Assembly: GCA_903887095.1 (NCBI GenBank)
Contig: CAISOQ010000213.1
Coordinates: 1-8,642 of the forward strand
Reading direction: 5' to 3'
Length of the DNA: 8,642 nt
Origin: an uncultured Flavobacteriia bacterium
GTDB lineage: Bacteria > Bacteroidota > Bacteroidia > Flavobacteriales_D > Crocinitomicaceae
The position numbers were made by a program, and so were the translations under genes. Positions 1 through 6,016 of this stretch are shown one piece after another; positions within the stretch are counted from its first letter, which is position 1; each line of letters starts with the position of its first letter. The notes below the pieces were generated by a model. That model had not been told where the DNA came from. It did no database searches and worked only from the letters and a program-made list of their open reading frames with translations.

Positions 1-369
1 CAAACAGCACAAGACATGGATTCTTTGTCGCCAGGTAATTATGTTTTGACTGTTACTGATGCATCAGGATGTATTTCCTCAGGACAATTTACAGTTGAAA
101 ATACGGCAAGTCTTATCTCTTTGGGTAATTTGACATCTACGTTAAATGTATTCCCTAATCCAACAAGCGATGTATTGCATGTTGAATGGAAACAAAAACA
201 AATTGGTCATCTTGAAATTACCGATGTCAATGGAAGAAAAGTTTTTGAGATGAACGTTGGTAAAACAGCGGTGGACTTGAACGTAAATCTCTTCGAAGAG
301 GGAGTTTACTACTTGAGAGTTTACGATAAAGATGAAACTGAATTAAGTCGATTCAGAGTCATAAAATAA
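1..369 (+). CDS. Secreted protein with T9SS type A sorting domain (3' end only)
   Basis: Only the last 122 residues are in the window. The frame is open from base 1 (reading QTAQDMDSL), so the ATG at 16 is probably internal and the gene starts upstream. The first part, LSPGNYVLTVTDASGC, resembles the end of a SprB-type or Ig-like adhesin repeat ('L.aGtYtvtVtDanGC'). The remainder is a C-terminal sorting domain of the type IX secretion system: VFPNPTSDVLHVEW, then a beta-rich stretch with ITDVNGRKVFE, then FEEGVYYLRVYD and a basic end, FRVIK. In this family the domain directs the protein through the outer membrane and is usually removed or used for surface attachment. The cargo function cannot be told from this fragment; a large multi-repeat surface adhesin or gliding-related protein is plausible. 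The stop is followed 26 bases later by a strong terminator. Confidence 0.88.
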   Translation, partial: QTAQDMDSLSPGNYVLTVTDASGCISSGQFTVENTASLISLGNLTSTLNVFPNPTSDVLHVEWKQKQIGHLEITDVNGRKVFEMNVGKTAVDLNVNLFEEGVYYLRVYDKDETELSRFRVIK

Positions 370-395
370 TACCCTTACCTACTTTGCTAAACAAA

Positions 396-425
396 AAAAG
401 CGCGATGGTTTTCCATCGCGCTTTT
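396..425. terminator. Bidirectional intrinsic terminator between convergent genes
   Basis: The arms at 396-408 (aaaagcgcgatgg) and 413-425 (ccatcgcgctttt) are perfect reverse complements over 13 bp and enclose a TTTT loop. The GC-rich core is flanked by an A-run on the left and a T-run on the right, so the hairpin can terminate transcription in both directions. It sits 26 bases after the T9SS gene stop and 15 bases after the hpd stop on the other strand, as expected for a terminator shared by two convergent units. Confidence 0.9.
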
Positions 426-440
426 CGTTTTAATAGGAAT

Positions 441-1601
441 TTAGAGTGTTCCTCTTTTTTCTTGTTCCCTTTCAATTGATTCGAACAGAGCTTTGAAGTT
501 ACCTGCTCCAAATCCTTGAGCTCCCATTCGCTGAATGATCTCGAAGAAAAGGGTAGGGCGGTCTTCAATGGGTTTAGTGAATATCTGAAGGAGGTATCCT
601 TCTTCATCAGCATCAACCAAAATTCCTAATTTCTGAATTTCAGAAATAGGTTCTTTCATCATTGACATATGCTCGCCCAACCTTGCCGGTATCTCATCAT
701 AATATTCTTGTGGAGGAGAAGATAGGAATTCAATGCCTCGCGAACGCAATTGAGAAACCGTTTCAATAATATTATCTGTTGCAACTGCAATGTGCTGTGC
801 TCCCGATCCTTCATAGAAGTCTAGGTATTCTTCAATTTGCGAACGCTTTTTACCTTTAGCTGGTTCATTGATAGGGAATTTAATTCTACCGTTTCCATTG
901 CTCATTACTTTCGACATAAGCGCTGAATATTCAGTGTGAATTTGTTTGTCATCGAAAGACAGGAAGTTTACGAATCCCATGACATCCTCGTACCACTTAA
1001 CCCACGTGTTCATTTCGCCCCAGCCAACATTTCCAACCATGTGATCAATGAATTTTAATCCAGTTGGTGTAGGATTATAGTCAGATTCCCATTTTTGGTA
1101 ACCCGGTAAGAATGGTCCGTTATAGTTTTTTCTTTCAACGAACATGTGAACTGTTTCACCATATGTGTAAATTCCTGCTCGAACTACTTCTCCATTCTCA
1201 TCTTTTTCAACAGTGGGCTCCATAAATGATTTCGCACCACGCTTTGTTGTTTCTTCCCAAGCACTTCTTGCATCATCAACCCATAACGCAACAACTTTTA
1301 CACCATCGCCATGTTTTTTTACATGCTCTCCAATTGGAGAATTACTGTTGAGTGCAGTAGTTAAAACGATTCTAATTTTGTCTTGTTTCAATACGTATGA
1401 AGCACGATCAGTAAGTCCAGTCTCTAGTCCTGCATAGGCGTGAGATTGAAATCCGAATGCTGTTTTGTAATAATGCGCAGATTGTTTTGCGTTTCCAACA
1501 TAAAATTCAACATAATCAGTCCCTAGAAGTGGCAAAAAATCCTGCGCTCCTTCAAATATTTTTTCTAGACCGTAATCTACATTTTTAATTTCTTTACTCA
1601 T
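441..1601 (-). CDS. hpd: 4-hydroxyphenylpyruvate dioxygenase
   Basis: This enzyme is a cytoplasmic Fe(II) dioxygenase of the vicinal-oxygen-chelate fold. It converts 4-hydroxyphenylpyruvate to homogentisate, the second step of tyrosine breakdown. The protein is 386 residues, close to the human enzyme (about 393). The N-terminal VOC domain spans roughly 25-155 and the catalytic C-terminal domain roughly 180-360. The three iron ligands fit H187 (in FIDHMVGNV), H270 (in GAQHIAVATDN) and E354 (in LFFEIIQR), with spacing as in known HPPDs. The hallmark C-terminal helix GFGAGNFKALFESIE with a basic EKRG tail is present and normally closes over the active site. Hydroxymandelate synthase is a close relative, but the homogentisate dioxygenase gene 21 bases upstream on the same strand makes HPPD far more likely. 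Translation starts at the ATG at 1601-1599; no clear Shine-Dalgarno is visible, which is normal in this phylum. It is the second gene of the hmgA-hpd operon and ends at the shared terminator. Confidence 0.97.
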   Translation of the reverse strand: MSKEIKNVDYGLEKIFEGAQDFLPLLGTDYVEFYVGNAKQSAHYYKTAFGFQSHAYAGLETGLTDRASYVLKQDKIRIVLTTALNSNSPIGEHVKKHGDGVKVVALWVDDARSAWEETTKRGAKSFMEPTVEKDENGEVVRAGIYTYGETVHMFVERKNYNGPFLPGYQKWESDYNPTPTGLKFIDHMVGNVGWGEMNTWVKWYEDVMGFVNFLSFDDKQIHTEYSALMSKVMSNGNGRIKFPINEPAKGKKRSQIEEYLDFYEGSGAQHIAVATDNIIETVSQLRSRGIEFLSSPPQEYYDEIPARLGEHMSMMKEPISEIQKLGILVDADEEGYLLQIFTKPIEDRPTLFFEIIQRMGAQGFGAGNFKALFESIEREQEKRGTL

Positions 1602-1622
1602 GATTTGTTTTTTGAAATTTAA

Positions 1623-2780
1623 TTAATGATTCCAAGACTTTAGGTAGTCTGTATCTTCTAGTTCTAGTGCTTGCTTTGTTAGTTTCAATGGTTTAAAAGT
1701 ATCAACCATAACTGCAAGCTCTTGTGTTTCTTTTTGACCGATACTTCTTTCATAGGCCCCAGGATGCGGTCCGTGAGGAATTCCAGAAGGGTGTAGGGTG
1801 ATTTGACCTTTTTCTATGTGGTTACGACTCATGAAATCACCATCTACATAATACAACACTTCATCTGAATCAATATTGCTATGATTGTATGGTGCAGGAA
1901 TGGATTGAGGATGATAATCGTAAAGACGAGGAACGAACGAACAAACAACAAATGCACTCGTTTCGAATGTTTGATGAACTGGAGGTGGTTGATGCACTCT
2001 TCCGGTAATAGGTTCAAAATCGTGAATTGAGAATGCATAGGGGTAATTGAATCCATCCCATCCAACGACATCAAAAGGATGTGTGCCATAGACATAATCA
2101 TATAGAACATCTTGTTTTTTGATGCGAACCAAGAAATCTCCAGTTTCGGGATGCGTTTCTAGTTCATGCGGTGGACGGATGTCTCGCTCACAAAAGGGTG
2201 AGTGCTCTAACAATTGCCCAAACCAGTTTCTGTAGCGCTTCGGCGTATAAACAGGATGAAAAGATTGCACGATAAAAAGACGATTGTCGTCGTTTTTAAA
2301 TTCTATTTGGTAAATCATTCCTCTTGGAACAACCAAATAATCTCCGTAAGAGAAATCAATATTCCCTAATTGCGTTTTCAGCTTTCCTTCTCCTCTGTGT
2401 ATAAAGATGATCTCGTCGGCATCAGCATTTTTATAGAAATAGTCTGTCAATGATTTTGTAGGTGCAGCAAGTTCGATATAACAATCGTTGTTTACCAGCA
2501 CAGGAACACGGCTTTCCAGGTAATCTTCTTTTGGTTTAACCTGATAACCCATGAGACTTCGCATTGTCATGTTTTTTTCCAAAGCTATCTCCGGAGCAAC
2601 ATTTTTGTTTCCACGAATTTCTTTGACAATTGTGGGTGGTTTTAAATGATAAAGTAGTGAAGACATACCGTCAAAACCAATTGTACCAAACAACTGCTCA
2701 TGGTAAATACTTCCATCAGGTTGTCTGAATACAGTGTGTCTTTTATGGGGTATTTGTCCTAATTTATGATAAAATGGCAT
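1623..2780 (-). CDS. hmgA: Homogentisate 1,2-dioxygenase
   Basis: This cupin-fold Fe(II) dioxygenase opens the ring of homogentisate to give maleylacetoacetate, the step after Hpd in tyrosine degradation. The N-terminus (MPFYHKLGQIPHKRHTVFRQ) and the motifs HRGEGKLKTQLG (about 128-139), PFDVVGWDG (235-243) and HPSGIPHGPHPGA (330-342) are typical of the family. The likely iron ligands are H300 and E307 in PYNHSNIDSDEVLYY and H336 in GIPHGPH; H330 matches the second conserved active-site histidine six residues before the ligand. At 385 residues it is shorter than the human and proteobacterial enzymes (about 430-445), which fits the short bacterial branch. It is the promoter-proximal gene of a two-gene minus-strand operon, only 21 bases before hpd. 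The maleylacetoacetate isomerase and fumarylacetoacetase genes needed to finish the pathway are not in the window. Confidence 0.95.
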   Translation of the reverse strand: MPFYHKLGQIPHKRHTVFRQPDGSIYHEQLFGTIGFDGMSSLLYHLKPPTIVKEIRGNKNVAPEIALEKNMTMRSLMGYQVKPKEDYLESRVPVLVNNDCYIELAAPTKSLTDYFYKNADADEIIFIHRGEGKLKTQLGNIDFSYGDYLVVPRGMIYQIEFKNDDNRLFIVQSFHPVYTPKRYRNWFGQLLEHSPFCERDIRPPHELETHPETGDFLVRIKKQDVLYDYVYGTHPFDVVGWDGFNYPYAFSIHDFEPITGRVHQPPPVHQTFETSAFVVCSFVPRLYDYHPQSIPAPYNHSNIDSDEVLYYVDGDFMSRNHIEKGQITLHPSGIPHGPHPGAYERSIGQKETQELAVMVDTFKPLKLTKQALELEDTDYLKSWNH

Positions 2781-2903
2781 AATGATTTTAAATATTAAAG
2801 TTTAAACAATGAATTACTTTCTGATCCCAAATCATTCAGGATTTCTTTTAATTAAAAAGAGAAGTAATATGTTTAAGTCAATCCACATAGACTAAATATA
2901 GAA

Positions 2904-2911
2904 CAAAATTA
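2904..2911 (-). promoter_or_regulatory. Candidate -7 box of the hmgA-hpd promoter
   Basis: On the minus strand this reads TAATTTTG, a perfect match to the Bacteroidota -7 consensus TAnnTTTG. It is the only such match facing leftward in the gap. A matching -33 TTG at the right distance is not seen, only a T-run (the complement of the A-run near 2927-2934). If used, it would give a leader of about 115 nt before hmgA. Weak evidence. Confidence 0.3.
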
Positions 2912-2986
2912 GGTATTATGGTCACTAAAAAAAATGATTTGTATCAGTGTTTTGATAATATTTAATTTTTTTTCAAAGAAGTCTCA

Positions 2987-3014
2987 TTGCAACCCGCATC
3001 AAATTTTAACTTTG
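2987..3014 (+). promoter_or_regulatory. Bacteroidota-type promoter of tdh
   Basis: TTG at 2987-2989, a 17-base spacer, then TAACTTTG at 3007-3014, which matches TAnnTTTG in full. This fits the known Flavobacterium layout of TTG and TAnnTTTG boxes separated by roughly 17-23 bases. Transcription would begin near 3019-3022, leaving a leader of only about 10-13 nt before the tdh ATG. Confidence 0.55.
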
Positions 3015-3031
3015 TCGGAAACATGCTTTAG

Positions 3032-3985
3032 ATGTCGAAGACGATTATTATTGGTGCCTGTGGTCAAATCGGAACGGAACTCGTGCTTGAGCTCAGGAGG
3101 AAATATGGCAATGAAAATGTTGTTGCCGCGGACGTTAGAACTGATTGTCCAGAAATCTTGTCGAATGGTCCTTACGTTAAGATGGACATTTTGGATCGAG
3201 AATCTGTTAGGAATTATATAATTGAAAACAACGTTAAGACAGTCTATCTTTTGGCAGCTCTTTTATCGGCAACTGCTGAGAAAAATCCTGATTTTGCATG
3301 GCGTTTAAACATGGAGGGGTTATTTACAATTCTGGACTTGGCAAAGGAAAAGTATATCGACAAAATATTTTGGCCAAGTTCGATAGCTGTCTTTGGACCT
3401 TCAACTCCAAGGATTAATACCCCACAGTGCACTGTTACGGAGCCAACTACTATCTACGGAATTTCAAAACTTGCAGGAGAACGATGGTGTGAATACTACA
3501 ATAAGAATTTTGGAGTCGACGTTCGCAGTATACGTTATCCAGGATTGATTTCTTACACAAGTCTTCCAGGGGGTGGAACTACTGATTATGCAGTTGATAT
3601 TTTTTACCAAGCAAAGGTAAAAGGAGAATATGTTAGTTTTTTAGATAAAGATTCGGCATTGCCAATGATGTTCATGGAAGATGCGATAAGAGGTACCATT
3701 GAATTGATGGATGCGCCGTCATCCTCATTAAAAGTTCACGCTGCATATAATTTATCTGGTTGCAGTTTTACGCCTGCTCAAATCGCTGAAGAGATAAAAA
3801 AACATATACCGTCTTTTAGAATATCGTATGCTCCGGATTTTCGTCAGGCAATTGCAGATAGTTGGCCAGGTTCAATAGATGATAGCGCTGCAAGGGGAGA
3901 TTGGGGCTGGAAAGAAAAGTTCGGTTTGAGTGAAATGGTCAAGGTAATGCTGGATAATGTGAACGTGGAGCTACTAAAAAATTAG
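3032..3985 (+). CDS. tdh: L-threonine 3-dehydrogenase, SDR (epimerase-like) type
   Basis: This NAD-dependent enzyme oxidises L-threonine to 2-amino-3-ketobutyrate, which is then cleaved to glycine and acetyl-CoA by Kbl (not in the window). The 317-residue protein belongs to the extended short-chain dehydrogenase/epimerase superfamily, not the zinc-dependent E. coli Tdh family. Visible features are the NAD-binding glycine motif GACGQIG (8-14), the acidic residue after beta-2 in AADVR, LLAALLSATAEKNP (73-86), the catalytic S116/S117 of WPSSIAVFG, and YGISK with Y142 and K146. The segment LPGGGTTDYAVDIFY (178-192) is a threonine-dehydrogenase signature that separates it from sugar-nucleotide epimerases. 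Motif order and wording closely resemble the TDH I recall from Flavobacterium frigidimaris (about 312 residues). The ATG at 3032 has no Shine-Dalgarno. The gene is divergent from hmgA and is separated from the next gene by its own gap. Confidence 0.93.
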   Translation: MSKTIIIGACGQIGTELVLELRRKYGNENVVAADVRTDCPEILSNGPYVKMDILDRESVRNYIIENNVKTVYLLAALLSATAEKNPDFAWRLNMEGLFTILDLAKEKYIDKIFWPSSIAVFGPSTPRINTPQCTVTEPTTIYGISKLAGERWCEYYNKNFGVDVRSIRYPGLISYTSLPGGGTTDYAVDIFYQAKVKGEYVSFLDKDSALPMMFMEDAIRGTIELMDAPSSSLKVHAAYNLSGCSFTPAQIAEEIKKHIPSFRISYAPDFRQAIADSWPGSIDDSAARGDWGWKEKFGLSEMVKVMLDNVNVELLKN

Positions 3986-3991
3986 TGTGTT

Positions 3992-4026
3992 TTGAGTGTA
4001 ATTCGTCAAAAGTTTATCTACCTTTG
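3992..4026 (+). promoter_or_regulatory. Candidate promoter of the MORN-repeat gene
   Basis: TACCTTTG at 4019-4026 matches the TAnnTTTG box exactly. The nearest TTG (3992-3994, within TTTTG) lies 24 bases upstream, slightly longer than the usual 17-23. Transcription would start near 4031-4034, giving a leader of about 45 nt to the TTG codon at 4076 or about 70 nt to the ATG at 4103. No terminator-like hairpin is obvious between the tdh stop and this point, so read-through from tdh is also possible. Confidence 0.4.
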
Positions 4027-4102
4027 ACAAAAAAATATTGATTCAATGCATGCATAATTAAAAATATTTGTTATATTGCATGTACGAAAAAAGATTTTCT
4101 TA

Positions 4103-4987
4103 ATGGTTTTAGCGAAATATTTTTCAATTTTCCTAGCGTTTTTGCTCACTGTGAGTACATCTGTCGTTATTGCTTCACCCAATCAAGGCCCACAAAATCC
4201 TGATATTAATAAAAAGGATTCGGATGGTAGGAAGCAAGGTCGTTGGATTTATTTCGGGAAAGATCGTCCTCAGGAAGGATACCCTGCTGATGGCAAAATT
4301 GAAGAAGGAGATTACAAAGACGACCGTAAGGAAGGACAGTGGATTAAATATCACAATGATGGTGCTACTCCAAAATTAAAAGGAGAGTACGTAAATAATC
4401 GTCCTCAAGGACCTTACGTAAAGTATTATGCCAATGGCAAGATAAAAGAGCAAGGTACTTTTGTTAGAAATCTCTACCAAGATTCTTTGAAACGGTTCCA
4501 TGAAAACGGTAAAGTTGAATACCAAGCAAACTACAATGAAACGGGAAAGGAACAGGGCTCTGTAAAGTACTTCTATTCAAATGGTCAAGTTGAATTTGAA
4601 TACATGGCTGAAGGTGGCAAGCCTACAGGAAAAGCGGTTCGTTATTTCGAGAACGGAGATGTAAAAGAGATCCTTTATTACAATGCAGAAGGTTCTGTAG
4701 AGAAAAGTGAACAAAAAGAAATGGTTAATCCAGCTGTGAAAGTTGTTGATCCAGGAATATCAAAAGAAACGGCACCGAAAGTTACATCTCCTAAAACGAA
4801 GGGTGCTAAATTTCAACCAAACGGTTATAACAAAGTGTTTAACTCGAATGACGAAATTTGGCAAGATGGTAATTTTAAAAACGGTTTATTATGGGATGGT
4901 AAAGTTTACGAATATGATCGTGATGGAATTCTGTTGAAAGTTAAAGTCTATAAGAATGGACTATATCATTCTGATGGACAACTTTAA
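4103..4987 (+). CDS. Exported MORN/YwqK-type repeat protein
   Basis: From the ATG at 4103 the product is 294 residues. It begins with a signal peptide (AKYFSIFLAFLLTVSTSVVIA, likely cleaved near residue 24-25), so it should act in the periplasm or outside the cell. The body (about 40-195) holds repeated units of about 20-25 residues with the pattern G.W..Y..dG....G.Y: KQGRWIYF, KEGQWIKYHNDG, PQGPYVKYYANGKIKEQG, RFHENGKVEYQ, GSVKYFYSNGQVEFE and AVRYFENGDVKE. A charged and proline-containing linker follows (about 203-240), then a last unit, WDGKVYEYDRDG. This is the MORN-variant repeat often auto-named 'YwqK-family antitoxin'; in Bacteroidota such exported proteins are common and mostly uncharacterised. 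An in-frame TTG at 4076 would add MHVRKKIFL, giving a more basic signal n-region; an in-frame stop at 4055-4057 excludes anything longer. I prefer ATG because TTG starts are rare here. Function unknown. Confidence 0.85.
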   Translation: MVLAKYFSIFLAFLLTVSTSVVIASPNQGPQNPDINKKDSDGRKQGRWIYFGKDRPQEGYPADGKIEEGDYKDDRKEGQWIKYHNDGATPKLKGEYVNNRPQGPYVKYYANGKIKEQGTFVRNLYQDSLKRFHENGKVEYQANYNETGKEQGSVKYFYSNGQVEFEYMAEGGKPTGKAVRYFENGDVKEILYYNAEGSVEKSEQKEMVNPAVKVVDPGISKETAPKVTSPKTKGAKFQPNGYNKVFNSNDEIWQDGNFKNGLLWDGKVYEYDRDGILLKVKVYKNGLYHSDGQL

Positions 4988-5006
4988 TCAAACTAGTGAA
5001 AAAGTG

Positions 5007-5030
5007 AAAAGGCTCCTGATGGGGCCTTTT
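5007..5030 (+). terminator. Intrinsic terminator after the MORN-repeat gene
   Basis: The arms aaaaggctcc (5007-5016) and ggggcctttt (5021-5030) pair over 10 bp, with one G-T wobble and a TGAT loop. The stem is GC-rich at its tip and followed by a short T-run. It lies 19 bases after the stop at 4987 and separates this gene from the deoC operon. Confidence 0.8.
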
Positions 5031-5080
5031 CTATTTGGTATTTGTTTCTAAATTTACATTAGTATAAGCGTATAAAACCA

Positions 5081-6007
5081 ATGAGCCAAACCAGAAAAAC
5101 AATATCGAAGTTTAATTTGCAAATGGTTGATTCACCTGCTATTGATAAAGTCGGTGTTGAAGAAAGAGTGGCGCGTTTTCAAACCAGAAGTATAAAAAAT
5201 GAGTCAAAACTACAAGGTCTTAAAATGTCTTTAAGTATGATTGATTTGACAACGCTTGAAGGAAAAGATACGCCAGGGAAAGTAAAACAGATGTGTTATA
5301 AAGCCCATCATCTGTGCGATACTCACCCGGGTTTACCAACGGTTGCTGCAGTTTGTGTATATCCTTCAATGGTTGCGTTTGCAAAAAAAGAATTGAAAGA
5401 TTCAGGTGTTAAGGTAGCCTCAGTATCTACTGCTTTTCCAAGCGGCCAAGCCCCAATGGATGTAAAGTTATTGGACACTCGTTTTGCAGTTGATGAAGGG
5501 GCTGACGAAATTGATATGGTTATTTCAAGAGGTAAATTCTTGGCGGGTGAATATTCATTTGTCTTTGATGAGATAGCATCAATCAAGGAAGTTTGTGGTA
5601 ACGCAAGATTAAAAGTCATATTGGAAACAGGTGAACTTGCAACACTTGATAATGTTCGCAAGGCATCTGATTTGGCCATTCATGCTGGTGCAGATTTCAT
5701 TAAGACCTCAACTGGTAAAATTCAACCAGCGGCTACCATGCAGGTTACATACACAATGTTAATGGCCATCAAGGATTACTTTGATAAAACAGGAATTATG
5801 ATAGGTATGAAGCCTGCCGGTGGAATATCCACATCGAAGCTCGCATTGCATAATTTAGTGATGGTAAAAGAGGTGCTTGGAGATGCTTGGTTAAACAATG
5901 AATGGTTTCGATTTGGCGCTAGCAGCCTTGCAAATGATGTGTTGATGCAAATCATCAAGTCTGAAACAGGTATTTATCAATCATCGGATTATTTTTCAAT
6001 TGATTAA
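5081..6007 (+). CDS. deoC: Deoxyribose-phosphate aldolase, long form
   Basis: This class I (Schiff-base) aldolase cleaves 2-deoxyribose-5-phosphate to glyceraldehyde-3-phosphate and acetaldehyde in deoxynucleoside catabolism. The TIM-barrel motifs are clear: MIDLTTLEGKDT (53-64), AAVCVYPSMV (89-98), EIDMVIS with D145, LKVILETGEL (177-186), ADFIKTSTGK with the Schiff-base lysine K208, GMKPAGGIS with K244, and FRFGASSL (276-283). D145, K208 and K244 correspond to E. coli D102, K167 and K201. At 308 residues it is about 50 longer than E. coli DeoC, with an N-terminal extension of about 45 residues. In the extension, the LTTLxGxDT and VCVYP motifs and the TGxY tail it resembles the long form found in animals (DERA, about 318 residues). 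The ATG at 5081 follows a terminator by 50 bases, so a promoter must lie in that short AT-rich gap; I could not pick a clear TAnnTTTG box. It is the first gene of a three-gene operon, 9 bases before the ALDH gene. Confidence 0.96.
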   Translation: MSQTRKTISKFNLQMVDSPAIDKVGVEERVARFQTRSIKNESKLQGLKMSLSMIDLTTLEGKDTPGKVKQMCYKAHHLCDTHPGLPTVAAVCVYPSMVAFAKKELKDSGVKVASVSTAFPSGQAPMDVKLLDTRFAVDEGADEIDMVISRGKFLAGEYSFVFDEIASIKEVCGNARLKVILETGELATLDNVRKASDLAIHAGADFIKTSTGKIQPAATMQVTYTMLMAIKDYFDKTGIMIGMKPAGGISTSKLALHNLVMVKEVLGDAWLNNEWFRFGASSLANDVLMQIIKSETGIYQSSDYFSID

Positions 6008-6016
6008 GAGAGTGAA

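Larger units (their letters stand above)
2781..3031. other. Divergent intergenic promoter region
   Basis: This very AT-rich 251-base gap separates the starts of hmgA (leftward) and tdh (rightward) and must hold both promoters. A good Bacteroidota-type promoter is visible for tdh near its right end. The hmgA side has only a -7 box match (2904-2911, reverse strand). A short inverted repeat, TTTTAATTAAAA at 2846-2857, lies between the two and could be an operator or chance in AT-rich DNA. I see no RNA gene or convincing small ORF here. Confidence 0.6.

Noticed and set aside
1844..2110. 88-codon minus-strand frame overlapping hmgA
   Set aside because: It is out of frame with hmgA on the same strand, low in complexity (M/I/L-rich), and inside conserved coding sequence.
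2846..2857. TTTTAATTAAAA inverted repeat as a defined operator
   Set aside because: Such A/T palindromes are expected by chance in DNA this AT-rich; mentioned only as a possible element.
2934..3221. 95-codon plus-strand frame crossing the start of tdh
   Set aside because: It overlaps the conserved NAD-binding region of tdh in another frame and covers the likely tdh promoter; the product is cysteine- and arginine-rich with no recognisable domain.
3032..3985. UDP-glucose 4-epimerase or another sugar-nucleotide epimerase
   Set aside because: The general SDR fold fits, but the GGGTTDYAV and LLSATAEKNP motifs are specific to threonine dehydrogenases, and there are no sugar-biosynthesis neighbours.
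4103..4987. Antitoxin of a toxin-antitoxin system (YwqK-like label)
   Set aside because: The protein has a signal peptide, there is no adjacent small toxin gene, and the label is inherited from automated family naming.
5031..5080. Promoter for deoC
   Set aside because: One must exist, but only an imperfect box (TAAATTTA, 5049-5056) with no well-spaced TTG was found, so no coordinates are claimed.
5323..5679. 118-codon open frame on the minus strand inside deoC
   Set aside because: It lies fully inside a confidently identified gene, has no recognisable domain, and mirrors the deoC codon pattern; it is a shadow frame.
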